Shown: piece after piece, positions 27,601 through 35,741 of the stretch
Layout: every line of letters starts with the position of its first letter
Numbering within the stretch: the first letter of the stretch is position 1
NCBI GenBank assembly: GCA_902776435.1
Contig: CACYQB010000008.1
Location: forward strand, 37,217-101,216
DNA length: 64,000 nt
Direction: 5' to 3'
Source: an uncultured Bacteroidales bacterium
Lineage (GTDB): Bacteria > Bacteroidota > Bacteroidia > Bacteroidales > Muribaculaceae
Made by a program: the position numbers and the translations under genes
The notes under the pieces: generated by a model
Seen by the model: the letters and a program-made list of their open reading frames with translations, nothing else
Told to the model about the DNA's origin: nothing
Database searches by the model: none

Positions 27601-27923
27601 TCGGTGGTAAGGCGTTTGGGTGTACCACCATCCTTGCCGACGATAAAGACGTCAAGGCTTCCCTCGCGGGCCGAAGCAAAAGCGATTTTCTGTCCGTCGG
27701 GACTCCATACGGGGTAAGCGTCATAGGCGGCATTGGAGGTCAGCTGATGAGCCACGCCACCCGCTGACGGTACCGTAAAGAGGTCGCCCTTGTAGGAGAA
27801 CGCGATGGTCTGGCCATCAGGTGAAATGGCGTTGAATCGCATCCAAAGCGGATTAACTTGTGCAATAGCACCCATGGTCATCAACAACGCGACAACCACG
27901 GTCAATTGTCTCTTCATGTTCAT
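24672..27923 (-). CDS. Tricorn-like S41 protease with PD40 beta-propeller
   Basis: A 1083-residue secreted protein. The signal peptide is MNMKRQLTVVVALLMTMGAI. Residues about 30-560 hold WD40-like PD40 blades (repeated SPDGQTIAFS, SPDGQKIAFAS, SPDGRSIVYDS). A Lys/Glu-rich linker is near residue 580-610, a PDZ-like domain near 790-870 (VKKTGVTPGCIIEKIDGVTI), and the S41 peptidase domain is C-terminal (AVIVDERHNGGGWLHDDL). The nucleophile is probably the Ser in DDYSNGHGFPF. Tricorn proteases trim oligopeptides; in Bacteroidales the exported form probably degrades peptides in the periplasm. Confidence 0.9.
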   Translation of the reverse strand: MNMKRQLTVVVALLMTMGAIAQVNPLWMRFNAISPDGQTIAFSYKGDLFTVPSAGGVAHQLTSNAAYDAYPVWSPDGQKIAFASAREGSLDVFIVGKDGGTPKRLTTDSGNETPLCFLDNGTVLFEACVMPTAKSILFADRSFPQVYQVSVDGGRARLFSELPMQDLSINSRGDILYHDVKGYEDPFRKHHTSSITRDVWLKRDGKFTKLTDFNGEDRTPRWAPDGNAYYYLSEQDGTFNVYKNTVGGKAVQLTHHAKHPVRFLTVADNGMLCYGYNGEIYTLREGGEPKRVDITIATDCTEKELVRQIKKSGATAIRVSPSGKEVAFVMHGDVYVTSVEFNTTKQVTNTPEQERTIDFSPDGRSIVYDSERGGMWQIYQTSIKNKDEKLFTYATDLEEVQLTNTGHTSIQPAYSPDGKSVAFLEDRATLRAVDVKSKAVRTLMDGKYIYSYSDGDVWYEWSPDSRWLLSSYIGTGGWNSQDVALVNASGNGEIHNLTESGYNEGNAKWVLGGKAMIFTSDRAGYRSHGSWGAEDDIYIMFFDLDAYERFRMTKEEKVMLEEAQKEKKKEASNQQANKDKDSKKKAAKSKKKGATEEKPAVPALQFDLENCRDRIARMTVNSSRLGDAVLSNGGDTLYYQAAFEGGMDLWKHDLRENKTEIVLKGVGYGPMIADKDGKNLFVCTGSGIKKVDLAKGKPESVNFEANFNYRPQEEREYMFNHIWQQVKDKFYVEDIHGVDWEGYRDNYKRFLPYINNNYDFRDMLSEMLGELNGSHTGARYRPDGPTLNTAALGLFLDDTYKGDGLLVEEVIKRGPFAVKKTGVTPGCIIEKIDGVTISAGEDYNWMLDGKAGKPIRVTVYNPQSKKRFDVTVKAISKGEQQELLYKRWVDRNRALVDSLSGGQLAYVHVKEMNSESFRTVYRELLSDKNRNRKAVIVDERHNGGGWLHDDLCTLLSGKQYQDFVPHGKVVGADPFNKWTKPSCVLMCEDDYSNGHGFPFVYKELGIGKLIGTPVPGTMTAVWWETLIDNTLVFGIPQVGCRDMRGNYCENTPLLPDVEVYNTPEDYITGHDRQLERAVEEMLK

Positions 27924-27952
27924 ATTGAAAAAGTATTTGGTTAGTTCTTGGG

Positions 27953-27960
27953 CAAAGGTA
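27953..27960 (-). promoter_or_regulatory. -7 promoter box for the tricorn-like gene
   Basis: TACCTTTG on the minus strand, 29 bp before the ATG at 27923. Confidence 0.6.
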
Positions 27961-27990
27961 ACTAAAAAGTCGTAAATAAAGAAAGAGATG

Positions 27991-28743
27991 TCAGTATTTC
28001 ATCCAGTGCTGGCGCTCATCGGGAGACATTTGCTCGATGGCATAGCGCAGGGCGGTGCGGGGCATCTCATGGGCATGACGCTCAAGGAACTGACGTAACA
28101 GGTCCATACTACAGCGTTTGCCTACCTCACGCAGCATCCACCCGACGGCCTTGTGCATCAGGTCATGAGGGTGATGCAGGTGCCACTCGGCATAGCGCAG
28201 ACACCACGAGGGGTCACCCGCCTGGGTCGTCTTCCATGTGCACACCATACTCATGCGTTGCTTCCACAGGCAGGGACTGTTGGCCAGGTTGTCCATGATT
28301 TCCTGTTTATTGCCCAAACGGGAAGGCAACAGCAGCCAGTGTCCGAGAATCTTGGGCGCCGACAGGTCCACTAGGTCCCAATTATTGGCCTGCTCAGCGT
28401 TATGCAGGTACATCCTCACGATAGCATCGCGCTCCATGATGGCTGCCTCATCGTTTTCAAGCCGTTTTTTCGCCAATCGGCCGAACTTCTCGACCATAAT
28501 CAGCAACCCGCACAAGCGAACCTCATGCCATCGTGACATCAGCAACGCCGGGATTTCTTCAAGCGGGGTGTCGCTGGCCGTCAGTTTCACGATTTGCCTC
28601 GTCTGGGGCACCTTCAACCCCAAGAACTCATCGCCTTCACCATATTGTCCCGGTCCCGTCTTGAAAAACCTCATCAACACCTGCCGCTGTTTCTCGTCCT
28701 TCAGCGACTCCATATACCCAATTATTTCCTTTGACGTCATCAT
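27991..28743 (-). CDS. AlkD-like DNA alkylation repair protein
   Basis: A 250-residue all-helical HEAT-repeat protein of the AlkD family (DNA glycosylase for bulky N3- and N7-alkylpurines). The pattern is clear: GEGDEFLGLKVPQTRQIVK near residue 35, SRWHEVRLCGLLIMVEKF near residue 70, NNWDLVDLSAPKILG near residue 120, and the C-terminal HDLMHKAVGWMLREVGKR. The start may be either of two adjacent ATGs (28743 or 28740). It stands alone between the tricorn-like gene and glmS. Confidence 0.88.
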   Translation of the reverse strand: MMTSKEIIGYMESLKDEKQRQVLMRFFKTGPGQYGEGDEFLGLKVPQTRQIVKLTASDTPLEEIPALLMSRWHEVRLCGLLIMVEKFGRLAKKRLENDEAAIMERDAIVRMYLHNAEQANNWDLVDLSAPKILGHWLLLPSRLGNKQEIMDNLANSPCLWKQRMSMVCTWKTTQAGDPSWCLRYAEWHLHHPHDLMHKAVGWMLREVGKRCSMDLLRQFLERHAHEMPRTALRYAIEQMSPDERQHWMKY

Positions 28744-29066
28744 ATCGCAAAGTTACACCATAATTCCTCACCACCTCACAATTGTTGGAAATTTTTCAAG
28801 AACGCCGGTTGAAAATGCTGGATTGCGGTGGATGGTAAGGTCGCAGGTAAGCCCACAAAATGTGCCCGAATTGTATTGTTGATTAGCAGATTACGATGAG
28901 ATTAGAGGTAGTAGCCGCTAATGCGAACGCGAGCAATAAGACAATAAAATGCCATTATTAGTAGCATATTGCTTGCTGGTTTCAAAATTAATTGTACTTT
29001 TGTAAAGCTATTGCGGAGAAATTCTGTCATTTGCTCATTTTTCAATTAACTATCAATTAATCATTC
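28744..29066. other. Divergent intergenic region upstream of glmS
   Basis: 323 bp with the glmS promoter at its right end. I see no glmS ribozyme-like structure and no other gene. A partial heptad-like sequence (GATTAGAGGTAG) is near 28900. Confidence 0.5.
28973..29002 (+). promoter_or_regulatory. Promoter of glmS
   Basis: TTG (28973-28975), a 19-bp spacer, then TACTTTTG (28995-29002). The ATG is at 29067. Confidence 0.65.
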
Positions 29067-30914
29067 ATGTGTGGAATTGTAGGATATATAGGCAAAAATG
29101 AAGCCTATCCGATTTTAATCAAAGGACTGAAAAGACTGGAATACCGCGGCTATGATAGCGCGGGAGTAGCACTCATTAACAACGATGGCGGCTTGAACGT
29201 TTATAAAGCCAAAGGCAAGGTGGCTGACCTGGAATCCTATTGTGAAGACAAGGACAAGACAGGATGCGCCGGCATTGCCCACACCCGTTGGGCAACACAC
29301 GGCGAACCCAACAGCGCCAATGCCCATCCCCACTACTCGGCATCGGGCAGGCTGGCCCTCATCCACAACGGCATCATTGAGAACTACATGACGCTGAAGG
29401 AGAACCTAGTGGAACGCGGCATTGCCTTCAAAAGCGTGACGGACACCGAGGTGCTGGTTCAACTTATCGAGCACATCATGCTCAGCAACAATATTGAACT
29501 GCTCGAGGCAGTGCAAGTGGCACTGCACCAGGTTATCGGAGCCTATGCCATCGCCATCCTCGACCGCAACCACCCTGACACCATCGTGTGTGCCCGCCAG
29601 AGTTCGCCCCTGGTAGTGGGACTGGGAAAACAAGGAGAATACTACCTAGGGTCTGACGCAAGCCCCATTGCCGAATATACCGACCGCGTGATTTACCTCA
29701 ACGACGGGGACATCGCCGTGATGCGCTTGGGCGAGGAGTTGAAGGTCGTCAACATGGACAACGAGACCCAGCACCCCAAGGTAAAACAGATCGACATCAC
29801 CCTCGGGCAACTCGAGAAGGGCGGTTACCCCTACTTCATGATCAAGGAGATCTTTGAGCAACCGACATGCATGCGCGACTGTATGCGTGGACGCATCAAT
29901 GTGGATGCCGACCGCATCACCCTGTCGGCAGTCATCGACTACCGCGAACGACTGATTACGGCACGTCGCATCATCATTGTTGCCTGCGGAACCAGCTGGC
30001 ATGCCGGCCTCATCGGGAAACAACTCATCGAGAGCATGTGCCGCATCCCCGTCGAGGTGGAATATGCCTCAGAATTTCGCTACCGCGACCCTGTCATCAT
30101 GCCCGATGACGTCGTTATCGCCATCTCACAGAGCGGCGAAACCGCCGATACACTGGCAGCCATCGAACTGGCGCGCCAAGCTGGCGCATTTGTATTTGGC
30201 GTGTGCAACGCCATCGGCGCCTCCATTCCTCGCCAGACGCAGACGGGCGTTTACATCCATGTCGGGCCTGAAATCGGTGTCGCCTCGACCAAGGCATTTA
30301 CCGGGCAGGTCACCGTGCTGTCGATGCTCGCCCTGAGTATCGCACGTGAGAAACAGACCATCGACAACGAGACCTACAAGCGCATGGTTGCCGAACTCAC
30401 CCGCATTCCCGACAAAATGGAGCAGGCCCTTCAGACCAATGAGCAAATCGAGCGCTTGGCACCCATCTTCACCTACGCCAAGAACTGCCTGTACCTGGGA
30501 CGGGGATATAACTACCCCGTAGCCCTTGAAGGGGCATTGAAACTCAAGGAAATCAGTTACATCCATGCCGAGGGGTATCCTGCCGCCGAAATGAAACACG
30601 GTCCCATCGCTCTCATCGACTCAGAGATGCCCGTGTTTGTCATAGCCACCCGAGATAAACTATACGAAAAGATTATTTCCAACATCCAGGAGGTGCGTGC
30701 CCGTGGAGGTCGAGTGACGGCACTGGTGACGCAAGGAGACACGCAGATACAGCAATTTGCCGATCATGTCATCGAACTGCCCGACACGATAGAATGCTTC
30801 CAGCCACTCATCGCCAGCATTCCGCTGCAACTGTTGGCCTACCACATCGCCGTGTGCAAGGGCAAGGACGTTGACCGTCCGCGCAATCTGGCCAAGAGTG
30901 TTACGGTAGAGTAA
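29067..30914 (+). CDS. glmS: Glutamine--fructose-6-phosphate aminotransferase (isomerizing)
   Basis: A 615-residue enzyme making glucosamine-6-phosphate from fructose-6-phosphate and glutamine, the first step towards UDP-GlcNAc for peptidoglycan and LPS. The N-terminal class II glutaminase begins MCGIVGYIG with Cys2 as nucleophile, and has THGEPNSANAHPH. Two SIS domains follow (ACGTSWHAGLIGKQLIES, SQSGETADTLAAIELA; later GYNYPVALEGALKLKEISY and AEMKHGPIALID). The C-terminal KSVTVE is the family's conserved tail. It has its own promoter. Confidence 0.97.
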   Translation: MCGIVGYIGKNEAYPILIKGLKRLEYRGYDSAGVALINNDGGLNVYKAKGKVADLESYCEDKDKTGCAGIAHTRWATHGEPNSANAHPHYSASGRLALIHNGIIENYMTLKENLVERGIAFKSVTDTEVLVQLIEHIMLSNNIELLEAVQVALHQVIGAYAIAILDRNHPDTIVCARQSSPLVVGLGKQGEYYLGSDASPIAEYTDRVIYLNDGDIAVMRLGEELKVVNMDNETQHPKVKQIDITLGQLEKGGYPYFMIKEIFEQPTCMRDCMRGRINVDADRITLSAVIDYRERLITARRIIIVACGTSWHAGLIGKQLIESMCRIPVEVEYASEFRYRDPVIMPDDVVIAISQSGETADTLAAIELARQAGAFVFGVCNAIGASIPRQTQTGVYIHVGPEIGVASTKAFTGQVTVLSMLALSIAREKQTIDNETYKRMVAELTRIPDKMEQALQTNEQIERLAPIFTYAKNCLYLGRGYNYPVALEGALKLKEISYIHAEGYPAAEMKHGPIALIDSEMPVFVIATRDKLYEKIISNIQEVRARGGRVTALVTQGDTQIQQFADHVIELPDTIECFQPLIASIPLQLLAYHIAVCKGKDVDRPRNLAKSVTVE

Positions 30915-30951
30915 TGACAAAGAAAAATGATGGTTAAAAACAAAAAACTGT

Positions 30952-30982
30952 TTTGTTATCCGCTCGACTTGAACTACCTTTG
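30952..30982 (+). promoter_or_regulatory. Promoter of the permease-esterase operon
   Basis: TTTG (30952-30955), exactly 19 bp, then TACCTTTG (30975-30982): a textbook Bacteroidota promoter. Confidence 0.8.
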
Positions 30983-31015
30983 TAACGGTAAAAGTTAATC
31001 ACGAGACGCTCAATC

Positions 31016-32233
31016 ATGAGTAAAACAATGGAAACCAACCATCTAACCGTTGCACGAAAAACGATTGTAGGCATTCAGTTCCTTTTCGTTGCCTTTGGCT
31101 CTACCGTCCTCGTCCCCTTGCTTGTGGGACTTGACCCAGCCACCGCACTTTTCACCGCCGGCATCGGCACTTTTATTTTTCACATGGTCACCAAGGGTAA
31201 GGTGCCCATTTTTTTAGGCTCTAGTTTTGCCTTTATCGCACCCATCATCTCGGCCTCCAAGCAATGGGGCATGCCAGGCACACTGGCAGGCATGATGGGT
31301 GTGGCGCTGGTCTATTTCGTCATGTCGGCCTTGATCAAGTGGCAGGGGCGCCGCCTGTTAGAACGATTGTTCCCGCCTGTTGTCATTGGGCCGGTGATTA
31401 TCTGCATCGGACTGTCGCTGGCGCCTGCTGCCGTCAATATGGCACAGGAGAACTGGTTGCTGGCCTTTATCTCGCTCTTGACCGCCATACTGGTACTCGT
31501 CCTTGGACGCGGGCTCCTCAAGTTGGTGCCCGTGGTGTGTGGCATTATCGTGGGCTATATTGTCGCTTGGTTCATGGGACTTGTCGATGTGTCGGCTGTG
31601 AGTAGTGCGCCATGGTTCGCCCTTCCGCCGAGTATCACTCATTTTCACTTGCCGCAATTTGCCTGGGAGCCGTTCCTGTTCATGATACCTGTCGCCATCG
31701 CGCCTGTCATCGAGCATATCGGTGATGTGTTTGTGGTGAGTGCCGTGGCCGACAAGGATTTCGTCAAGGACCCAGGCCTGCACCGCACCATGCTGGGCGA
31801 CGGCTTGGCTTGCCTAACGGCGGCGCTATTTGGCGGTCCTCCCGTGACAACTTACAGCGAGGTGACGGGCGCCATGCAGATTACGCGTATCACGGCCCCC
31901 TCGGTCATCCGCATCGCTGCGGGTACCGCCATCGTCATCTCGGTCATAGGCAAACTAAGTGCCTTGTTACAGAGCATCCCTGGCGCTGTGCTTGGTGGCA
32001 TCATGATGCTGTTGTTCGGCTCCATCGCCTCGGTGGGCATTCAGAATCTGGTGAACCACAAGGTGGACTTGAACCAGACGCGCAATATCATCATCGTCAG
32101 CGTGGTGTTGACCCTGGGCATCGGCGGTGCCATCCTGCCTATGGGCTCTTTCTCGTTGAGTGGCATCGGCCTCTCGGCTCTCGCTGGTGTAATCCTTAAC
32201 CTTGTCCTCCCCCTAACCAAGGAAGAAGCATGA
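31016..32233 (+). CDS. NCS2-family nucleobase permease (uracil/xanthine, UraA-like)
   Basis: A 405-residue membrane protein with about 14 segments. The UraA-type signatures are visible: GIQFLFVAFGSTVLVPLLVG at the N-terminus, GSSFAFIAPI (TM3 half-helix), and the substrate-binding VIEHIGDVFVVSAVADKD near residue 235, where the glutamate corresponds to the proton/substrate-coupling Glu of UraA. The later FGGPPVTTYSEVTGAMQITR is the conserved TM10 region. It imports uracil or a related base with protons. The last four bases overlap the start of the next gene (ATGA), giving coupling to a secreted esterase. Confidence 0.9.
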   Translation: MSKTMETNHLTVARKTIVGIQFLFVAFGSTVLVPLLVGLDPATALFTAGIGTFIFHMVTKGKVPIFLGSSFAFIAPIISASKQWGMPGTLAGMMGVALVYFVMSALIKWQGRRLLERLFPPVVIGPVIICIGLSLAPAAVNMAQENWLLAFISLLTAILVLVLGRGLLKLVPVVCGIIVGYIVAWFMGLVDVSAVSSAPWFALPPSITHFHLPQFAWEPFLFMIPVAIAPVIEHIGDVFVVSAVADKDFVKDPGLHRTMLGDGLACLTAALFGGPPVTTYSEVTGAMQITRITAPSVIRIAAGTAIVISVIGKLSALLQSIPGAVLGGIMMLLFGSIASVGIQNLVNHKVDLNQTRNIIIVSVVLTLGIGGAILPMGSFSLSGIGLSALAGVILNLVLPLTKEEA

Positions 32234-33102
32234 AACGCAGCAGTATAATGCTTGCCCATGTGGTGGTAGTAGCGGTGTTGCTGACGCTGGGCGTCCTGCC
32301 ATGCCACGCTGGGCGGTACGTGGAAGATTCGGTCAAGGTCGATGGCTATCAGCGCCAGTTGGTAATGTACCTGCCTGATGGCTTACAGCCCGACGCGCCA
32401 TTGGTATTCATCCTTCATGGTTATGGCGCCGGCATCTGGCGAGAGAATCCCATGCTTGCCGCGGCCGACCGTCATGGTTTTGCCGTGTGCCTGCCCCAGG
32501 GGCTGAAAGATCCACAGGGAGAACCCAGTTGGAATGTGGGCTATCCTTTCCAGCAAGGATGGAAAGTCGATGATGTCAAGGCGTTGTGCCACATGGCACG
32601 CTATGTCCAGAAGCGTTACCGATTGAGCCGCCAAAACACCTTCCTGACAGGCATGTCCAACGGCGGTGAGATGTGTTACCTGATGGCTTACAGCAATCAA
32701 TCGACCTTTAAGGCCGTGGCTCCCATTGCAGGGTTGACCATGGCTTGGATCTATGAACAGATGGAGGCTCCCCGCCCCATCCCGCTCATGGAAATCCACG
32801 GCACCGAGGACCGCGTGTCAGAGTGGATGGGCGACATGGAGAATAAGGGCGGATGGGGCGCCTATCTGCCAGTGCCTCTCGCCATCGGCTACTGGATAGC
32901 GAAGAACCGCTGTAGCCACGAGCAAGTGGAGAACGTGCAGGGCCATGAGGGCCACCTCATCATCAAGCATCGCTATTCAAGCCCCACCACGGGTTGCGAC
33001 GTGTGGCTCTACGAAGTCGTGGGCGGTGTCCACAGCTGGTTTACCAACGACATCGACACCGGTGAGGAAGTGTGGCAGTTTTTCTCCCGCTACGTGAAAT
33101 AA
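32230..33102 (+). CDS. Secreted alpha/beta-hydrolase esterase (PHB-depolymerase/LpqC-like)
   Basis: A 290-residue exported hydrolase. A signal-like N-terminus (residues 1-28) is followed by the Esterase_phd fold: oxyanion region VFILHGYGAG (near residue 60), nucleophile elbow FLTGMSNGGEM (Ser143), an acid region near EIHGTEDRVSEWMG, and a catalytic His probably in GGVHSWF near the C-terminus. The family includes feruloyl and acetyl-xylan esterases as well as PHB depolymerases; in a gut-type Bacteroidales a polysaccharide-esterase role is more likely, by inference. The start overlaps the permease stop codon. Confidence 0.8.
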   Translation: MKRSSIMLAHVVVVAVLLTLGVLPCHAGRYVEDSVKVDGYQRQLVMYLPDGLQPDAPLVFILHGYGAGIWRENPMLAAADRHGFAVCLPQGLKDPQGEPSWNVGYPFQQGWKVDDVKALCHMARYVQKRYRLSRQNTFLTGMSNGGEMCYLMAYSNQSTFKAVAPIAGLTMAWIYEQMEAPRPIPLMEIHGTEDRVSEWMGDMENKGGWGAYLPVPLAIGYWIAKNRCSHEQVENVQGHEGHLIIKHRYSSPTTGCDVWLYEVVGGVHSWFTNDIDTGEEVWQFFSRYVK

Positions 33103-33144
33103 TAACGTTGTGACATTCCTTAGCACCCATTGAGAAAAATATCA

Positions 33145-33152
33145 TATCTTTG
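33145..33152 (+). promoter_or_regulatory. -7 promoter box for the DUF4298 gene
   Basis: TATCTTTG lies 28 bp before the ATG at 33181. Confidence 0.55.
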
Positions 33153-33180
33153 TACCTGAATCATAACTATAACCAAGACA

Positions 33181-33492
33181 ATGGCATCAACCAATCCATC
33201 AATAAAACGCATCCGCCAGATGGAGCGCCACCTCAATGCGGCCACCGCCGCGGTGAAACGCCTTGAGGGCGCCCTCGACAAGTGGGAAGCCGTGCAGGAG
33301 GCTATCGCTGCACTGAAAGGGTACTACGGCAGCGACCTGTGGCGACAGGACTTTGCCGACGATGAGGCAGGTCTGCTGCCCGATGACCTCAAGCGAGGCG
33401 TACTCAGCGAGGACGGCATCTGGAACCTGCTTACCGATGTCAACGAATTAAACCAACGACTCAAGCGAGTTGCGAAGAAAAAGAATCATTAA
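33181..33492 (+). CDS. DUF4298 domain protein
   Basis: A 103-residue helical protein of the DUF4298 family (MERHLNAATAAVKRLEGALD, then GYYGSDLWRQDFADDEAGLL and a Lys-rich end). The function of this family is not known; members are often found beside small enzymes in Firmicutes and Bacteroidetes. The stop codon overlaps the next start by one base (TAATG), so it is probably co-translated with the nitroreductase. The charged coiled-coil-like N-terminus suggests a small cytoplasmic partner protein. Confidence 0.8.
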   Translation: MASTNPSIKRIRQMERHLNAATAAVKRLEGALDKWEAVQEAIAALKGYYGSDLWRQDFADDEAGLLPDDLKRGVLSEDGIWNLLTDVNELNQRLKRVAKKKNH

Positions 33493-34181
33493 TGATGACA
33501 CTACAAGAAGCCATACAAGCCCGCCACAGCGTGAGGGCATACACAGGGCGGCCATTGACTGACGAAGACGCCCAAGCGCTGCAAGAGAAGATTGAGGAGC
33601 TGAACCGCATGGGGCAGTTGCACATCCAGTTGATAAGAAATGAACCGAAAGCGTTCTTGGGTCCATTTGCGAGATACGGCAAGTTCCGCAATGTGACCGA
33701 CTACCTCGTTATGGCAGGAGTCAAAGCCGATGACCTGGACGAGCGCATCGGCTACTACGGCGAGCAACTGGTGTTGTTTGCCCAGACCATTGGGCTGAAT
33801 ACCTGCTGGGTGGGCCTCAGTTATACTAAAATTCCAGATACTTACGTCCTGAACGAGGGCGAAGTCATCCAGGCCTACATTTCCATCGGCTACGGCGCGA
33901 CTCAAGGCGTGTCGCACAAGATCAAGCACATCGACCAAGTGAGCAACGTGAGCGCCAGCACGCCCGAGTGGTTCCGCCGCGGTGTGAAAGCCGCCCTACT
34001 CGCCCCCACCGCCATCAACCAACAGAAGTTTTCGTTTGAGTATGTGCGAAATACCGACGGTCTTCCTCAAGTGCGCGCCAAGAAAGGCTTCTCCCTGGTC
34101 GGTTACACCCACATGGACCTGGGCATCGCCAAATATCACTTTGAAATCGGCGCCGGGAAAGATAACTTCAACTGGGCGTAA
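33492..34181 (+). CDS. Nitroreductase-family protein
   Basis: A 229-residue flavoprotein-like protein. The N-terminal IQARHSVRAYTGRPLTDEDA is the FMN-phosphate-binding start of the nitroreductase fold. The middle GYYGEQLVLFAQTIGLNTCWVG is the usual dimer and FMN helix, and KAALLAPTAINQQKFSFEYV near residue 165 is a second family-like segment. It lacks the extended lid of NfsA-type enzymes. It is probably an NAD(P)H-dependent oxidoreductase of unknown substrate. Translation is coupled to the DUF4298 gene. A heptad-like repeat follows the stop codon. Confidence 0.82.
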   Translation: MMTLQEAIQARHSVRAYTGRPLTDEDAQALQEKIEELNRMGQLHIQLIRNEPKAFLGPFARYGKFRNVTDYLVMAGVKADDLDERIGYYGEQLVLFAQTIGLNTCWVGLSYTKIPDTYVLNEGEVIQAYISIGYGATQGVSHKIKHIDQVSNVSASTPEWFRRGVKAALLAPTAINQQKFSFEYVRNTDGLPQVRAKKGFSLVGYTHMDLGIAKYHFEIGAGKDNFNWA

Positions 34182-34198
34182 TGCTCGCTACGCTCGCA

Positions 34199-34228
34199 GG
34201 TTAGAGATTAGTGATTAGAGGTTAGTGA
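34199..34228. repeat. Heptad repeat array 1
   Basis: Four 7-bp units of the form G(A/G)TTAG(A/T) in tandem. A matching array in the opposite orientation is at 36833-36862. Confidence 0.65.
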
Positions 34229-34277
34229 GGCTTCCGCTCTTTTGATAATCAACTGCTGAGAAGCAGTAGGGTTGTGT

Positions 34278-34694
34278 TTATGATTGGATGGAGCGTTGAT
34301 CTTGGAGTGATTGACGCATGGTCATGACTTCTTGGATATTGCCGATGAATGAAGTGATGCCGAAGGTCATCAGCAACGAGATGGCAACTGCAGTGATGAA
34401 TCGGGAGTTCTCGCTCAGCCATTGCAACAGGAAAAACTGATGCTTGAAGGTGAAAACAGGAACATCCATGGGTGTCAATAGGATGTAAGTCATCGCTATG
34501 GCGCTACTGATGATGCCTGCAAGAAACGCTATTGCCACAGCCAGTTTGTAGCGACGGAGGGTTGCTTCTTGATGCTGCTTGATGTACTCCACAGCGTCGA
34601 GGCGCGTTGTGAGCGAGGCCATAAAGGCACCAGTGTCATCGAAATGTGGCTTATGTGCGAGGAAGAGATCCTCAAGGGCTTTATCTTTGTTCAT
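34278..34694 (-). CDS. Membrane protein downstream of an ECF sigma factor (possible anti-sigma)
   Basis: A 138-residue protein with a cytoplasmic N-terminal part of about 45 residues, then two membrane segments (about 50-70 and 95-118) and a short tail. Its start overlaps the sigma-factor stop codon (ATGA), the usual arrangement for a sigma factor and its membrane-bound regulator. I see no known anti-sigma zinc motif, so the anti-sigma role is inferred from position and membrane topology only. It is the last gene of a three-gene minus-strand operon. Confidence 0.6.
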   Translation of the reverse strand: MNKDKALEDLFLAHKPHFDDTGAFMASLTTRLDAVEYIKQHQEATLRRYKLAVAIAFLAGIISSAIAMTYILLTPMDVPVFTFKHQFFLLQWLSENSRFITAVAISLLMTFGITSFIGNIQEVMTMRQSLQDQRSIQS

Positions 34695-35167
34695 AACTGT
34701 AGTCTTGCTTTAAGTTTGTCACGTCCTCTTGAGAGTTGTTGCTTGACCGCATCTTGCGATGCGTCGGTAATGGCGGCAATCTCCTTGATGCTGTAGCCAT
34801 TGAGGTAGAAGAGTGTGATGGCTGAGCGTTCCTTGGGCGGCAAGGTGCGCAAGGCGAGGTAGAGATCCTGGTGCTCGAAACTGGAATCGGCCGCTGGGCC
34901 GCCAATAAGCGAGCGCGCTTCGTCAATACTTTCCATAGTCCTGCAACTCGCCTTGTGGTTGAGGAAGGTGTTGTAAGCAATTTTGAAGAGCCATGATCGG
35001 AATTTCCCCTTATTCTGATAGCCCGCCAGCGAGAGGTAAGCTTTGACCAGGGCATCCTGTGCCAGGTCGTCGGCATCGTCCTTCTTGCCGCAGCACAGGG
35101 CGAGCAAGAAGCCTCGCAGGGCCTCTTGCTCACGCTCCACATGCGATATGAATACTTCGCGCGTCAC
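34691..35167 (-). CDS. ECF-type RNA polymerase sigma factor
   Basis: A 158-residue sigma-70 family factor with only regions 2 and 4. Region 2 is DDLAQDALVKAYLSLAGYQN with KFRSWLFKIAYN (about residues 32-70); region 4 is LPPKERSAITLFYLNGYSIK with the helix-turn-helix IAAITDASQDAVKQQLSRGR (about residues 105-150). ECF factors switch on stress or envelope genes. It lies 3 bp after the DUF6249 gene and overlaps the membrane gene that follows, so all three are probably one transcript. Confidence 0.9.
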   Translation of the reverse strand: MTREVFISHVEREQEALRGFLLALCCGKKDDADDLAQDALVKAYLSLAGYQNKGKFRSWLFKIAYNTFLNHKASCRTMESIDEARSLIGGPAADSSFEHQDLYLALRTLPPKERSAITLFYLNGYSIKEIAAITDASQDAVKQQLSRGRDKLKARLQL

Positions 35168-35170
35168 TGG

Positions 35171-35617
35171 TTATTCTTGCGCTGTCAATCTTTTCTCTTC
35201 GGCCTCCATCTCCTTGGCAAGCATCTTCTTGCCCATGAAATAATTCACAAGAAATGCGATTCCCACTCCCAGAGAAATGAGTCCAAAGCATATCGCAGTC
35301 ATCGGGTCGTCAGTGCCGCCGAGATGGTTTGCACCCAGATAGATGCCAAAGCCGATCAATCCTATGCCGAGCAGCGTGGTGAGGCATCCCCACAGCAGTT
35401 TTGTGAGCAGTTTCTCCTTCAACAGTTTGGGCTTGCGCGAAATCTTCTTCATGATTTCCTCGATATCCATTTCAGGATTCTTCTCAATAGCCGCCAACAC
35501 AATTTCAGTACGCTTGTTGGTCTCATTCATCTTCTGACGGACACTCAGAAAAATAATCACGATGGGAAGTATGCATCCACAGGCGATGGGTACTAAAATA
35601 TCAACTAATTGATCCAT
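35171..35617 (-). CDS. DUF6249 membrane protein
   Basis: A 148-residue protein with an N-terminal membrane segment (residues 5-25), a charged cytoplasmic stretch (KMNETNKRTEIVLAAIEKNP...), two further membrane segments (about 75-95 and 108-128) and a Lys/Glu-rich tail. This is the DUF6249 layout, common in Bacteroidota beside ECF sigma factors. It starts a three-gene operon with the sigma factor, so a part in signal input is plausible but unproven. Confidence 0.75.
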   Translation of the reverse strand: MDQLVDILVPIACGCILPIVIIFLSVRQKMNETNKRTEIVLAAIEKNPEMDIEEIMKKISRKPKLLKEKLLTKLLWGCLTTLLGIGLIGFGIYLGANHLGGTDDPMTAICFGLISLGVGIAFLVNYFMGKKMLAKEMEAEEKRLTAQE

Positions 35618-35741
35618 AATTCTTTTATGTTTTATTTGTTAGACTTCTGTTTCCTTGAACCGATTCATTACTAAAACAGTTTAGGATGACAAAAGGTGAC
35701 ATCCATGACAAGATTTTTTGCAAATATTTTCCAAAATACCT

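Noticed and set aside
28744-29066. glmS ribozyme or leader riboswitch upstream of glmS
   Set aside because: I looked for a self-cleaving glmS-type core and strong pairing before the ATG and saw none; the promoter leaves a leader of about 60 nt only.
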